Positions 36,122-46,119 of a stretch of DNA of 64,000 nt are shown here, one piece after another. Every line of letters starts with the position of its first letter. Position 1 is the stretch's first letter. Position numbers and translations under genes: made by a program. The notes under the pieces are model-generated. The model did not search any database. It was not told the origin of the DNA and saw only the letters and a program-made list of their open reading frames with translations. Source of the stretch: Globicatella sulfidifaciens DSM 15739 (GTDB taxonomy: Bacteria > Bacillota > Bacilli > Lactobacillales > Aerococcaceae); NCBI RefSeq assembly GCF_900167405.1, contig NZ_FUWO01000013.1, positions 1 through 64,000 on the forward strand. The letters run 5' to 3'.

Positions 36122-36132
36122 GGGATGATGAA

Positions 36133-37032
36133 ATGTTAAACGCAAAGTTTGGAATTGAAATTGAATTCACAGGAATCACAAGAGAAAAAGCAGCGAAGGT
36201 AGCAGCAAAGTTTCTTGAGGGGAAATACATCGAAGGTGGAACATACTACGATGTAAAGAAAGTGAAAGTTCCAGACGGACGGATATGGGAATTTGTTTAT
36301 GATGGAAGTATTCGGACGCAAGTTAGTCGAAACGGTAGAAGGGTTAATGCAAACAGAGATTATAGCGTTGAGATTGTAAGCCCAATTCTAACCTACCGAA
36401 AAGACATTGACACTTTACAGGAGCTTGTTCGAAGGATACGGAAAGCGGGAGCCTTTACCAATTCATCTTGTGGAGTTCACATTCACTTAGATGGGAGCCC
36501 ACATACACCAAGGAGCATACGAAACTTTGTAAACATCATCGCAAGTAGGAACGATTTGTTTTACAAGGCACTAGAAATCAAGAATGAGAGAATGCGTTAT
36601 TGCAAACGGATGGATGACATTTTAGTAGAAAAGATGAATCGGAAAAAGCCAAAGACAATGCGGGAAATTGAAGACATTTGGTATGAAGGATACAGCGAAA
36701 GCAGAAGTAGACACTATCATAATAGCCGATACCATTTCTTAAATCTACATAGCTTTTTTAGAAGAAACCGAACGGTTGAGTTACGAGGCTTTAACAGTGT
36801 CCTTCACGCAGGGAAAATAAGAAGCTTCATAGTTTTATCCCTAGCAATCAACAATCAAGCATTAACACAGAAAAGCGCTTCATCGAAAAAACCGCAAGTT
36901 GAAAATGAAAAATTTGCCATGCGAACATACCTCAATCGAATCGGATTGATTGGAGAAGAGTTCGCAAACTGTAGGGCACACTTAACCAAGCCTTTGTCAG
37001 GCTCAGCAGCGTGGAGGTTCCGGGTTGGATAA
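36133..37032 (+). CDS. Amidoligase-family enzyme
   Basis: A 299-residue glutamine-synthetase-fold amidoligase (amidoligase_2 type). These ATP-dependent enzymes are predicted to join amines or amino acids to carboxyl groups of peptides. The N-terminal strand FGIEIEF (6-12), the Glu of SVEIVSPIL (Glu80) and the block SSCGVHIHLDG (111-121) fit the family's metal and ATP sites. The last 45 residues (255-299), from QVENEKFAMR to LSGSAAW, repeat the end of the protein at 35422. Operon with DUF4314 and the cyclotransferase gene 42 bp downstream. Substrate unknown. Confidence 0.85.
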   Translation: MLNAKFGIEIEFTGITREKAAKVAAKFLEGKYIEGGTYYDVKKVKVPDGRIWEFVYDGSIRTQVSRNGRRVNANRDYSVEIVSPILTYRKDIDTLQELVRRIRKAGAFTNSSCGVHIHLDGSPHTPRSIRNFVNIIASRNDLFYKALEIKNERMRYCKRMDDILVEKMNRKKPKTMREIEDIWYEGYSESRSRHYHNSRYHFLNLHSFFRRNRTVELRGFNSVLHAGKIRSFIVLSLAINNQALTQKSASSKKPQVENEKFAMRTYLNRIGLIGEEFANCRAHLTKPLSGSAAWRFRVG

Positions 37033-37074
37033 GCTACCCGGAATCATTCAAAAATAAATTGTGAAAGGATTGAC

Positions 37075-37560
37075 ATGATGGGTAAATTATATATTGCTTA
37101 CGGATCAAATTTAAATCTAGAACAAATGGCAAATAGATGTCCGACTGCAAAAGTAGTAGGACCAAGTGAAATAAAGGGGCACAAACTCGTTTTTAGGGGG
37201 CCACACGCGCATGCAGTTGCAACGGTTGAACCATGCAAGGGAGAAAGCGTTCCGGTCCTTGTGTGGCAGATTACCTCTAGTGACGAAAAGGCACTTGATC
37301 GTTATGAAGGATGGCCACATCTGTATAGAAAAGAAATGATGAAAGTTAAAGTAGATAAAAAGACAGTAAATGCGATGGTCTATATTATGAATGAAGGCAG
37401 ACCACTTGAGCAGCCGAGTTGTTACTATTACTCAACCATATTAGAAGGTTATCAAAGCGCAGGATTTGATGTCGAATATTTACGTAGAGCAGTTGAGAAT
37501 TCATATAAAAAAGACGGTGTTACTTTAGAAAACGAATCTAATGGAGGGAAATTAGTGTAG
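37075..37560 (+). CDS. Gamma-glutamylcyclotransferase-fold protein (AIG2/GGCT)
   Basis: A 161-residue GGCT-fold protein. The loop YIAYGSNL (6-13) binds the gamma-glutamyl part of a substrate, and Glu78 in LDRYEGW is the expected catalytic acid/base. GGCT enzymes split gamma-glutamyl amides with release of 5-oxoproline. Next to an amidoligase it could remove or edit the same kind of bond, as proposed for similar gene pairs by comparative genomics (Iyer and Aravind, amidoligase work). AAAGG precedes the ATG ATG. Confidence 0.85.
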   Translation: MMGKLYIAYGSNLNLEQMANRCPTAKVVGPSEIKGHKLVFRGPHAHAVATVEPCKGESVPVLVWQITSSDEKALDRYEGWPHLYRKEMMKVKVDKKTVNAMVYIMNEGRPLEQPSCYYYSTILEGYQSAGFDVEYLRRAVENSYKKDGVTLENESNGGKLV

Positions 37561-37620
37561 TCCGAATAATATGATAATATACAAGCAAAGTTGAACACAC
37601 TAGGTGAATGGAAAATACCA

Positions 37621-37652
37621 AAAAAGGACTGCCTAGATGGCAATCCTTTTTA
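37621..37652. terminator. Bidirectional terminator between GGCT gene and erm
   Basis: AAAGGACTGCC and GGCAATCCTTT pair with one G-T, with A-rich sequence on the left and T-rich on the right, so it can stop transcription from both sides. Confidence 0.75.
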
Positions 37653-37675
37653 TTAAATGCTAAGGAATTTGTCAC

Positions 37676-38719
<1,044 letters not shown>

Positions 38720-38722
<3 letters not shown>

Positions 38723-38779
38723 TTTTTCATTTGGTTGATAATGAACTGTATTTATTACAAAAATGCTAAAAATACCCAA
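38720..38779 (-). CDS. erm leader peptide 2 (ErmCL type)
   Basis: The minus-strand frame encodes MGIFSIFVINTVHYQPNEK (19 residues), almost the ErmC leader, in which ribosomes stall at IFVI with erythromycin bound. The start is TTG where ermC has ATG, and residue 10 is Asn where ErmCL has Ser. AAGGAG lies 9 bp upstream. Segment 1 of the attenuator lies in its last codons. Confidence 0.9.
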
Positions 38780-38813
38780 GTGCTAATTCTCCTTCCGTTT
38801 TAAGTGTTAAAAC

Positions 38814-38861
38814 TTAGACGAAAATGGAGAAGTCAATTACAAATAATGAACAATTACCCAT
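38814..38861 (-). CDS. erm leader peptide 1
   Basis: An AAGGAGG-led ATG frame encodes MGNCSLFVIDFSIFV (15 residues). It holds LFVI and IFV, echoing the IFVI stall motif of ErmC-type leaders. Two-leader arrangements are known for some erm genes such as ermA. It begins 82 bp upstream of leader 2 and would make a two-step attenuator. Confidence 0.75.
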   Translation of the reverse strand: MGNCSLFVIDFSIFV

Positions 38862-38974
38862 TTAAATTCCTCCTTGTTAAACCTAAAGTTATTTTAACAC
38901 ATAAATTGTGAATTAAACAGTGAATATTGTTCTGCAAAAGGGTAAAGATTGTGGAACAATTAAATAGATGTCTT

Positions 38975-39004
38975 AAGCTCAGATAGCAATCTGGGCTTTT
39001 TTGT
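38975..39004 (+). terminator. Terminator before terL
   Basis: AAGCTCAGAT and ATCTGGGCTT pair with one G-T around AGCA, followed by six T. It stops plus-strand transcripts 48 bp before terL, so the late genes would need a promoter after it or antitermination. Confidence 0.75.
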
Positions 39005-39051
39005 CGTGCAAAACTTTATAAATTCATTTAGTTTTTTTATTTGCTAAGGGG

Positions 39052-40659
39052 GTGGTTATAATTAGAAAGCTAGAAATTTATAAACCAACAATCTTTAAAG
39101 CTGAACAATCTTACTACGATAAGGATGCTGCTGATATGGCAGTAAACTTTATAAGTTATTTAAAACATACAAAAGGTGAATGGTTTGGAAAAAACTTTGA
39201 CTTGATAGATTGGCAGGAGCAGATTATTCGAGATGTATTTGGGACGATGAAGCCTAATGGCTATCGACAGTTTAATACTGCCTATATTGAGATAGCTAAG
39301 AAACAAGGAAAGTCAGAACTTGCCGCTGCGGTTGCCTTACTTTTAACATGTGGTGACTTTGAACATGGTGGAGAAGTATATGGATGTGCTGCGGATAGGC
39401 AACAAGCATCGATTGTATTTGACGTTGCAGTTGATATGGTGGAACAATCACCCGCACTTAAAGCACGATTTAAACCAGTCCTTTCACAAAAACGATTGAT
39501 TTATAAACCTTTGGGGAGTTTCTATCAAGTGTTATCTGCGGAAGCTTATACAAAACATGGATTGAACGTCCATGGGGTAGTTTTTGATGAGTTACATGCA
39601 CAACCGAACCGAAGGCTATACGATGTTATGACTCATGGTTCAGGGGACGCAAGGAAACAACCATTGTATTTCTTAATCACAACTGCAGGAAATGACCAAC
39701 ACTCGATTTGTTATGAAGTACATCAAAAAGCCAAAGATGTACTTGAGGGCAGAAAAGTAGATCCAACTTTTTATCCTGTCATATATGGTGCAGAGGAAGA
39801 TGATGATTGGACGGATCCTGAAGTTTGGAAGAAGGCAAATCCATCACTAGGAATTACAGTAGATATTGAAAAGGTCGAACAAGCATGTGAAAGTGCCAAA
39901 CAAAACCCAGCTGAGGAGAACTTGTTTAGGCAGTTACGATTGAATCAGTGGGTAAAACAATCTGTTAGATGGATGCCAATGGAAAAGTGGGACAGATGTG
40001 GTTTGCCAGTTGACCCTGAAAGTTTAATTGGTAGAGAGTGCTATGCGGGACTCGATTTATCATCGACAACAGATATAACCGCATTTGTCTTAATATTTCC
40101 ACCAGAATATGAAGACGATAAATATGTGATTTTGCCTTACTTTTGGATGCCAGAAGAAAACATTAGACAACGTGTGGATAGGGACAGAGTACCTTATGAT
40201 GTGTGGGAACAACAAGGGCATATGCAAACAACGGAAGGGAATGTTGTTCACTATGCTTATATTGAAAAGTTCATCGAAGAATTAGGAAAGAAATACAATA
40301 TAAAGGAAATAGCATTTGACCGCTGGGGTGCTGTTCAGATGACGCAAAACCTCGAAGGATTAGGCTTTACGGTAGTTCCTTTTGGACAAGGTTTTAAAGA
40401 TATGAGCCCATCATCAAAGGAATTAATGAAATTAACATTAGAAGAAAAACTTGCTCATGGTGGACACCCAGTTTTACGTTGGATGATGGATAACATTCAT
40501 GTTCGAACGGATCCAGCTGGAAACATTAAACCTGACAAGGAAAAATCAACGGAAAAGATTGATGGTGCGGTGGCAACAATTATGGCACTCGACCGAGCGA
40601 TAAGAAGAAGCGGAACAAGTGATTCCGTTTATGATGATAGAGGATTGATTGTGTTCTAA
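39052..40659 (+). CDS. terL: Phage terminase large subunit
   Basis: The packaging motor of 535 residues, Terminase_1 type. The ATPase half has AKKQGKSE (Walker A, about 84-91) and VVFDELHA (Walker B, about 178-185); the nuclease half has GLDLSSTTDITAF (about 331-343) and a late Asp in STEKIDGAVA. GTG 39052 overlaps the AAGGGGG ribosome binding site, so an ATT or ATA start a few codons on is also possible. No small terminase or HNH gene lies upstream; the erm cassette is there instead. Confidence 0.93.
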   Translation: MVIIRKLEIYKPTIFKAEQSYYDKDAADMAVNFISYLKHTKGEWFGKNFDLIDWQEQIIRDVFGTMKPNGYRQFNTAYIEIAKKQGKSELAAAVALLLTCGDFEHGGEVYGCAADRQQASIVFDVAVDMVEQSPALKARFKPVLSQKRLIYKPLGSFYQVLSAEAYTKHGLNVHGVVFDELHAQPNRRLYDVMTHGSGDARKQPLYFLITTAGNDQHSICYEVHQKAKDVLEGRKVDPTFYPVIYGAEEDDDWTDPEVWKKANPSLGITVDIEKVEQACESAKQNPAEENLFRQLRLNQWVKQSVRWMPMEKWDRCGLPVDPESLIGRECYAGLDLSSTTDITAFVLIFPPEYEDDKYVILPYFWMPEENIRQRVDRDRVPYDVWEQQGHMQTTEGNVVHYAYIEKFIEELGKKYNIKEIAFDRWGAVQMTQNLEGLGFTVVPFGQGFKDMSPSSKELMKLTLEEKLAHGGHPVLRWMMDNIHVRTDPAGNIKPDKEKSTEKIDGAVATIMALDRAIRRSGTSDSVYDDRGLIVF

Positions 40660-40680
40660 CGTTGAGGAGGTGATGTTCAT

Positions 40681-41964
40681 ATGCGGTGGTTTACAAATTT
40701 ATTTAAAGCAAGAGATAAACCACAAAACTATTCATTTGGGAGCAATTATAGTTTCTTCTTTGGAAATTCTAGTAGTGGAAAATCCGTTAATGAATTTACA
40801 GCAATGCAAATGACTGCAGTATATTCGTGTGTACGCATATTAGCTGAAGCGGTAGCTGGTTTACCACTGCACTTATATAAGTACACAGATACAGGTGGGA
40901 AGGAAAAAGCAATATCCCATACCTTATATTTTTTACTTCATGACGAACCAAATCCAGAGATGAGTTCATTTGTGTTTAGGGAAACATTAATGACTCATCT
41001 TTTATTATGGGGAAATGCGTATGCTCAGATCATTCGCAATGGAAAAGGGGAGGTTATTGCACTTTATCCACTTATGCCAAATAAAATGTCAGTCGAAAGA
41101 GATGCGAGAGGTAATCTGTATTATTTATACACAAAAACATTTGAGGAAATGAATGGGTCAGAGAAGACAACTGTTGCATTAAAAGCTGAAGACGTACTTC
41201 ATATACCCGGACTTGGCTTTGATGGTTTAGTTGGATATTCACCAATTGCGATGGCTAAAAATGCAGTAGGTTTGGCAATGGCCACCGAAGAATATGGTGC
41301 AAAGTTTTTTGCTAATGGAGCGGCACCAGGTGGTGTCTTAGAACATCCAGGAACTATCAAGGACCCCCAAAGAGTAAAGGATAGTTGGAATAAAGCTTAT
41401 CAAGGTTCAAGTAATGCCCATCGAGTTGCTGTATTAGAAGAAGGGATGAAGTATCAACAAATCGCAATTGCACCCGATCAAGCACAATTTCTAGAAACAA
41501 GAAAATTTCAGATTAACGAGATTGCTCGAATTTTCCGAGTGCCACCTCACATGGTAGGTGACTTGGAAAAGTCGAGCTTTTCTAATATAGAGCAACAATC
41601 GTTAGAATTCGTTAAATACACACTTGATCCATGGGTTATTCGATGGGAACAAGCAATTAGTCGTTCATTGTTTACTAAAAGTGAAAAGAAAGCGTACTTT
41701 GTGAAATTTAATGTGGATGGATTGCTTAGAGGTGATTATGCTTCACGAATGAGTGGCTATGCAACAGCGAGGCAAAATGGCTGGATGAGTGCTAATGACA
41801 TTCGTGAACTTGAGAATTTAGACCGAATACCGGATGAACTTGGAGGAGATTTATATTTAATTAATGGGAATATGACAAAACTCCAAGACGCAGGTGTGTT
41901 TGCAAAGAAATATGAAAAGGAGGAAACCGAAGATGAAGAAGTTTTGGAACTGGACAAAGAATAA
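40681..41964 (+). CDS. Phage portal protein (HK97 type)
   Basis: A 427-residue portal that forms the dodecameric DNA channel. The family pattern is seen from SVNEFTAMQMTAVYSCVRIL through LLLWGNAYAQI to RVPPHMVGDLEKSSFSNIEQ. GAGGAGGTGAT precedes the ATG. The C-terminus overlaps the protease start by 32 bp. Confidence 0.94.
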   Translation: MRWFTNLFKARDKPQNYSFGSNYSFFFGNSSSGKSVNEFTAMQMTAVYSCVRILAEAVAGLPLHLYKYTDTGGKEKAISHTLYFLLHDEPNPEMSSFVFRETLMTHLLLWGNAYAQIIRNGKGEVIALYPLMPNKMSVERDARGNLYYLYTKTFEEMNGSEKTTVALKAEDVLHIPGLGFDGLVGYSPIAMAKNAVGLAMATEEYGAKFFANGAAPGGVLEHPGTIKDPQRVKDSWNKAYQGSSNAHRVAVLEEGMKYQQIAIAPDQAQFLETRKFQINEIARIFRVPPHMVGDLEKSSFSNIEQQSLEFVKYTLDPWVIRWEQAISRSLFTKSEKKAYFVKFNVDGLLRGDYASRMSGYATARQNGWMSANDIRELENLDRIPDELGGDLYLINGNMTKLQDAGVFAKKYEKEETEDEEVLELDKE

Positions 41965-42619
41965 TGAGACTGACAAACGAACCCTTCATTTATATGGGGC
42001 AATAGCAGAGGAGAGTTGGTTTGATGATGAAGTCACACCATCTGCCTTTAGGGATGAACTCGTGCAAGGCAAAGGTGATATCGAAGTTTGGATTAATTCT
42101 CCGGGGGGTGACTGTATTGCAGCTGCACAAATTTACAACATGTTAATGGAGTATCCAGGTGATGTCACTGTCAAAATTGACGGCATTGCCGCATCGGCAG
42201 CATCTGTGATTGCGATGGCAGGCACTGAAATTCAAATGTCACCAACGTCCCTAATGATGATTCATAATCCATTTACTGTTGCAATTGGTGATAGTGAAGA
42301 AATGAAAAAGACGGTGCATATGCTTGGTGAAGTAAAAGAAAGCATTATTAACGCTTATGAAATTAAAACAAGTTTATCAAGAAATAAACTATCGGAATTA
42401 ATGGATGCTGAAACGTGGCTTAATGCACATAAAGCAATTGAACTAGGATTTGCGGATGCCATTATGTTCACAAATGGTAAAGATGAAAACCAACCTGAAA
42501 ATAGTTTCGTTTTTAGTAGGCGAGCAGTTACAAATTCACTGTTAAACAAAATACAAAAACCACAAGTAAAACAATCAGTTGAGCCGCTTTATGAGCGGCT
42601 TAATTTATTGAAATATTAG
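41933..42619 (+). CDS. Head maturation protease, ClpP-like
   Basis: A serine protease of 228 residues that processes the capsid. The ClpP fold gives IWINSPGGDC, the catalytic Ser in GIAASAASVIAMAG, the His in SLMMIHNP and a later Asp. The start is the ATG at 41933, 9 bp after AAAAGGAGG inside the portal gene; the frame from 41894 is too long. Confidence 0.92.
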   Translation: MKKFWNWTKNNETDKRTLHLYGAIAEESWFDDEVTPSAFRDELVQGKGDIEVWINSPGGDCIAAAQIYNMLMEYPGDVTVKIDGIAASAASVIAMAGTEIQMSPTSLMMIHNPFTVAIGDSEEMKKTVHMLGEVKESIINAYEIKTSLSRNKLSELMDAETWLNAHKAIELGFADAIMFTNGKDENQPENSFVFSRRAVTNSLLNKIQKPQVKQSVEPLYERLNLLKY

Positions 42620-42631
42620 GAGGAAATCAAT

Positions 42632-43828
42632 ATGAATAAAATTTTAGAATTACGAGAGAAGAGAGCAAAAGCATGGGAGGCAGCTAAGGCATTTTTAGAT
42701 ACAAAACGAGGAAGTGATGGTTTAGTATCAGCTGAAGATGCGCAGATGTACGATCGTATGGAAGAAGATATTATGAATCTAGGTAAAGAAATCCAACGAT
42801 TAGAAAGGCAAGAAGCATTAGATGCAGAATTAAATCGTCCAATAAATACACCTATCATTGGAAATCCATCTGTTCCAGGAGTGGAAACAAAGAGTGGACG
42901 AGCTTCTGAAGGTTATACAAAGGCGTTCTGGAATGCGATGAGAAGTAAAAATCCAACACAAGAAATTATGGACTCACTATCAGTGGGAACAGATTCAGAA
43001 GGAGGATTTTTAGTTCCCGATGAATTTGAGCGTACACTTGTTCAAACGTTAGAAGAAGAAAATGTATTCCGTCAATTAGCAAAAGTAGTTAAGACATCGA
43101 GTGGTGACCGTAAGATTCCAGTTGTAACAACGAAAGGGTCTGCTGCATGGCTTGATGAGGGAGAAGAATTTGAAGAAAGTGACTCAGCATTTGGACAAAC
43201 ATCCATCGGAGCGTACAAGCTTGGTACAATGTTAAAGGTTTCAGATGAATTGTTAAATGATAGTGTGTTTAATTTAGAGAACTATATTTCAACTGAGTTT
43301 GCTCGAAGAATTGGTGCTAAAGAGGAAGAGGCATTTCTTGTAGGTAATGGCGAAGGAAAACCAACGGGAATCTTTAATGATACTGGCGGTGCTGAACTTG
43401 GAGTAACAGCAGCATCTACCACAGCTATTACTGCAGATGAGATTATTGATTTAGTGTTTTCTTTGAAGGCGCCTTATCGTAAAAATGCAGTATTCATTAT
43501 GAATGATGCAACAGTAAAAGCAATTAGAAAATTAAAGGATGGCCAAGGACAATATTTATGGCAACCATCATTAACAGCGGGTACGCCAGATACTTTATTG
43601 AATCGTCCAATCTATACATCAGCTTATGCACCTACAATAGCGAGTGGAGTGAAGTCGATTGCTTTCGGTGATTTTGGTTACTACTGGATTGCGGATCGTC
43701 AAGGTCGTTCATTCAAACGATTAAACGAATTATTTGCAACGACAGGTCAAGTTGGTTTCTTAGCCAGTCAACGTGTCGATGGAAAGTTGATCTTGCCAGA
43801 AGCAATTAAAGTCTTACAACAAAAATAA
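42632..43828 (+). CDS. Major capsid protein (HK97 fold)
   Basis: A 398-residue capsid protein. A charged coiled-coil delta domain (about 1-75) would scaffold assembly and be cut off. The HK97 body starts near LSVGTDSEGGFLVPDEFERTL and includes EEEAFLVGNGEGKPTGIF. AGGAGG precedes the ATG. Confidence 0.94.
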   Translation: MNKILELREKRAKAWEAAKAFLDTKRGSDGLVSAEDAQMYDRMEEDIMNLGKEIQRLERQEALDAELNRPINTPIIGNPSVPGVETKSGRASEGYTKAFWNAMRSKNPTQEIMDSLSVGTDSEGGFLVPDEFERTLVQTLEEENVFRQLAKVVKTSSGDRKIPVVTTKGSAAWLDEGEEFEESDSAFGQTSIGAYKLGTMLKVSDELLNDSVFNLENYISTEFARRIGAKEEEAFLVGNGEGKPTGIFNDTGGAELGVTAASTTAITADEIIDLVFSLKAPYRKNAVFIMNDATVKAIRKLKDGQGQYLWQPSLTAGTPDTLLNRPIYTSAYAPTIASGVKSIAFGDFGYYWIADRQGRSFKRLNELFATTGQVGFLASQRVDGKLILPEAIKVLQQK

Positions 43829-43846
43829 ATAAAGGAGTAGAATGCG

Positions 43847-44074
43847 ATGGGGTATAACGCTAAGAATTATACGGAACAAGGCGGAGAAAAAACGGTTATT
43901 GGCGGGGAACTTGTTATTGAAGAAGGGGCGAAGGTCACTGGCCTTCCTTCTTCTTCAAATGAAAAAATGGCAAATCAATCTGATAGTACAGCAGAAACAA
44001 TAGAAGACTTAGTTGCGGATTTTAATGCATTACTATCGAAATTAAAAACATCTGGTTATATGTCAGAAGAATAA
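43847..44074 (+). CDS. Head fiber protein
   Basis: A 75-residue protein with MGYNAKNYTEQGGEKTVIGG followed by L-V-I-E-E-G-A-K-V, the pattern of phage head fiber proteins (Phage_fiber_2), which decorate the capsid. AAAGGAG lies before the ATG. It sits right after the capsid gene, as usual. Confidence 0.82.
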   Translation: MGYNAKNYTEQGGEKTVIGGELVIEEGAKVTGLPSSSNEKMANQSDSTAETIEDLVADFNALLSKLKTSGYMSEE

Positions 44075-44088
44075 AGGTGGCGAAAGTG

Positions 44089-44397
44089 ATGACATTACTA
44101 GAAAAAGTAAAGGCTAATTTAATACTCCAACATGATAAAGATGATGCTTTAATAGAAATGTACATCACTGCCGCCATTTCTTATGCAGAGAGTTATCAAC
44201 ATATTAAAGAAGGCACATATTTAGATGAGAATATGCCCGCGACAACGGAACAAGCGGTTATCATGTTGGCATCACACTTTTACGAAAGTCGAGATGGCAG
44301 TACAGGTGGATTTTTCGCAGATAGCGCACTTGCTGGAGAGCAAGTTTGGAAAACAGTAAACTTATTACTACGGTTAGATAGAGATTGGAAGGTGTAG
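44089..44397 (+). CDS. Head-tail connector protein (gp6-like)
   Basis: A 102-residue mostly helical adaptor of the phage gp6-like family that caps the portal. The start ATG 44089 lies 8 bp after AAAGGTGG; the in-frame GTG at 44077 overlaps that site. The DDALIEMYITAAISYAESY segment is typical. Confidence 0.85.
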   Translation: MTLLEKVKANLILQHDKDDALIEMYITAAISYAESYQHIKEGTYLDENMPATTEQAVIMLASHFYESRDGSTGGFFADSALAGEQVWKTVNLLLRLDRDWKV

Positions 44398-44400
44398 TGT

Positions 44401-44736
44401 ATGAGTTTTGGTAAAATGCGTACATTTATCGATATCGTAACACGTGAAATTGTAAAAGATGAAGAGTCTTTCAGTGAAGAAACCGATAGAATCCTAGCAT
44501 CTGTGACAGCTTATAAAGAAGAACGCTTCGGTAGTAAGACTTGGGCAAATAGGGCAGCCTTTTCTGAAGCGAATGCGTTATTTCGTTTTAGAAACATTCC
44601 CGATTTAACCATTAAACCGAAAATGTTTATTGTATGTGATGACGGACGGTATGAAGTAGTAAGTGTTGATAATGTAAAAAACAGAAATATGTATATCGAG
44701 GTTTTAGCAAAAAAGGTGGTGGCAGCAGATGGCTAA
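44401..44736 (+). CDS. Head closure / head-tail adaptor protein
   Basis: A 111-residue protein of the H-T adaptor family (SPP1 gp16-like). The WANRAAFSEANALFRFR and YEVVSVDNVKNRNMYIEVLA segments fit. It begins 4 bp after the connector gene and overlaps the next by 8 bp. Confidence 0.83.
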   Translation: MSFGKMRTFIDIVTREIVKDEESFSEETDRILASVTAYKEERFGSKTWANRAAFSEANALFRFRNIPDLTIKPKMFIVCDDGRYEVVSVDNVKNRNMYIEVLAKKVVAADG

Positions 44737-45160
44737 AGTTAATATTAAAATGCCAGAAGAATTCTTGATGAAGATATCTAGATTGGGAAGTAAGACAGAT
44801 GAAATCGTTCCGAGGGTTCTAGAAGCAGGGGGAGAAGTGGTATTAGGTAAAATGAAGTCCAATTTAAGTTCGGTAATTGGAAAAGATACAAAACTGCCAA
44901 GTAGATCAACAGGTGAATTAGTATCTTCATTAGGAGTATCACCCGCCTTAGTTGACCGCAGGGGAAACCACAATGTTAAAGTAGGGTTTAATGAACCGCG
45001 TAAAGACGGGGTGAGCAATGCTAAATTAGGAAACATCATTGAATATGGGAAATCTGGACAACCTGCGAAGCCATTTTTAAAACCTGCAAGAAGAACATCA
45101 AGACAGCCATGTATGGATGCCATGATTAAAAAATTGGAAGAAGAAGTGGAAAGTATATGA
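44729..45160 (+). CDS. HK97-gp10 family tail completion protein
   Basis: A 143-residue basic protein of the HK97-gp10 family. The pattern GFNEPRKDGVSNAKLGNIIE followed by YG-KSGQPAKPFLKPA is characteristic. It works at the head-tail joint or tail terminus. Overlaps both neighbours. Confidence 0.85.
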   Translation: MAKVNIKMPEEFLMKISRLGSKTDEIVPRVLEAGGEVVLGKMKSNLSSVIGKDTKLPSRSTGELVSSLGVSPALVDRRGNHNVKVGFNEPRKDGVSNAKLGNIIEYGKSGQPAKPFLKPARRTSRQPCMDAMIKKLEEEVESI

Positions 45161-45504
45161 GTGTACTAGCTGAAGTGACTCAAATTGCAGAACAATGTGG
45201 TATTCCAGTTGAAACGGGTATCTTTTCGGATACTGCTCCTGATTTATATATTGTCATTACACCAATTGTTGAGATGTTTGAATTACATGCGGACAATTTC
45301 CCGAAGTACGATGTTCAAGAAGTTAGAGTTTCATTGTTTTCAAAAAAGAATTATACATCAATAAAAAACACCTTAGTCCGTACTCTTTTGGGTGCGGACT
45401 TTGTTATTACGGATAGGCGATATATTGGTCACGAAGATGATACTGGATATCATCATTTAGCTATTGATGTAGCAAAATATTATGAATTTGAAATGGAGGA
45501 ATGA
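45157..45504 (+). CDS. Tail completion/terminator-like protein
   Basis: A 115-residue protein in the position of tail terminator genes, between gp10 and the major tail protein. The segment DVQEVRVSLFSKKNY and a late YHHLAIDVAKYYEFEMEE are as in siphovirus tail-component families. Called on position plus pattern. Confidence 0.75.
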   Translation: MSVLAEVTQIAEQCGIPVETGIFSDTAPDLYIVITPIVEMFELHADNFPKYDVQEVRVSLFSKKNYTSIKNTLVRTLLGADFVITDRRYIGHEDDTGYHHLAIDVAKYYEFEMEE

Positions 45505-45507
45505 AGT

Positions 45508-46104
45508 ATGGCTACTATAGGTCTTGATCGGCTTTATTATGCAACAATAACAGAAGGAGAAAACGGTGATGAAACCTATGAAACTCCTACTCCTTTAGCA
45601 AAGGCGATTAGTGCTGAATTATCTGTTGAGTTAGCTGAAGCAACTTTATATGCAGATGACGGTGCGGCTGAAGTGATTAAAGAATTTCAAAGTGGAACAT
45701 TATCGCTTGGTATTGATGATATCGGTGTGGCCGCAGCTAGTGATTTAACTGGGGCAACAATTGACGATAACCATGTACTGATATCCACAAGTGAGGATGG
45801 TGGAGATCCAGTTGCGATTGGTTTTAGGGCGAAAAAGGCAAATGGAAATTACCGATATTTTTGGTTGTACCGAGTGAAATTTGGTATTCCTGCAACAAAC
45901 CTTGCGACAAAAGGGGATAGTATTACCTTCTCTACACCAACAATTGAAGGTACGGTTTTACGGAGAAACAAGCTTGATGGTCAAGGAAAACATCCATGGA
46001 AAGCGGAAGTTAGTGAAGGTGACGATGGTGTGAATCAAGAAATAATTACTGGTTGGTATAGTGAAGTGTATGAACCTGTTTTTGCTGCGGGGACTGAAGG
46101 ATAA
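45508..46104 (+). CDS. Major tail protein (phi13 family)
   Basis: A 198-residue tail tube protein. ATIGLDRLYYATITEGENG at the start and the KAISAELSVELAEATLYADD block fit the phi13-type family. GGAGGAATGAAGT precedes the ATG. It makes the tail tube around the tape measure. Confidence 0.9.
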   Translation: MATIGLDRLYYATITEGENGDETYETPTPLAKAISAELSVELAEATLYADDGAAEVIKEFQSGTLSLGIDDIGVAAASDLTGATIDDNHVLISTSEDGGDPVAIGFRAKKANGNYRYFWLYRVKFGIPATNLATKGDSITFSTPTIEGTVLRRNKLDGQGKHPWKAEVSEGDDGVNQEIITGWYSEVYEPVFAAGTEG

Positions 46105-46119
46105 AAGGAGCGATCAATT

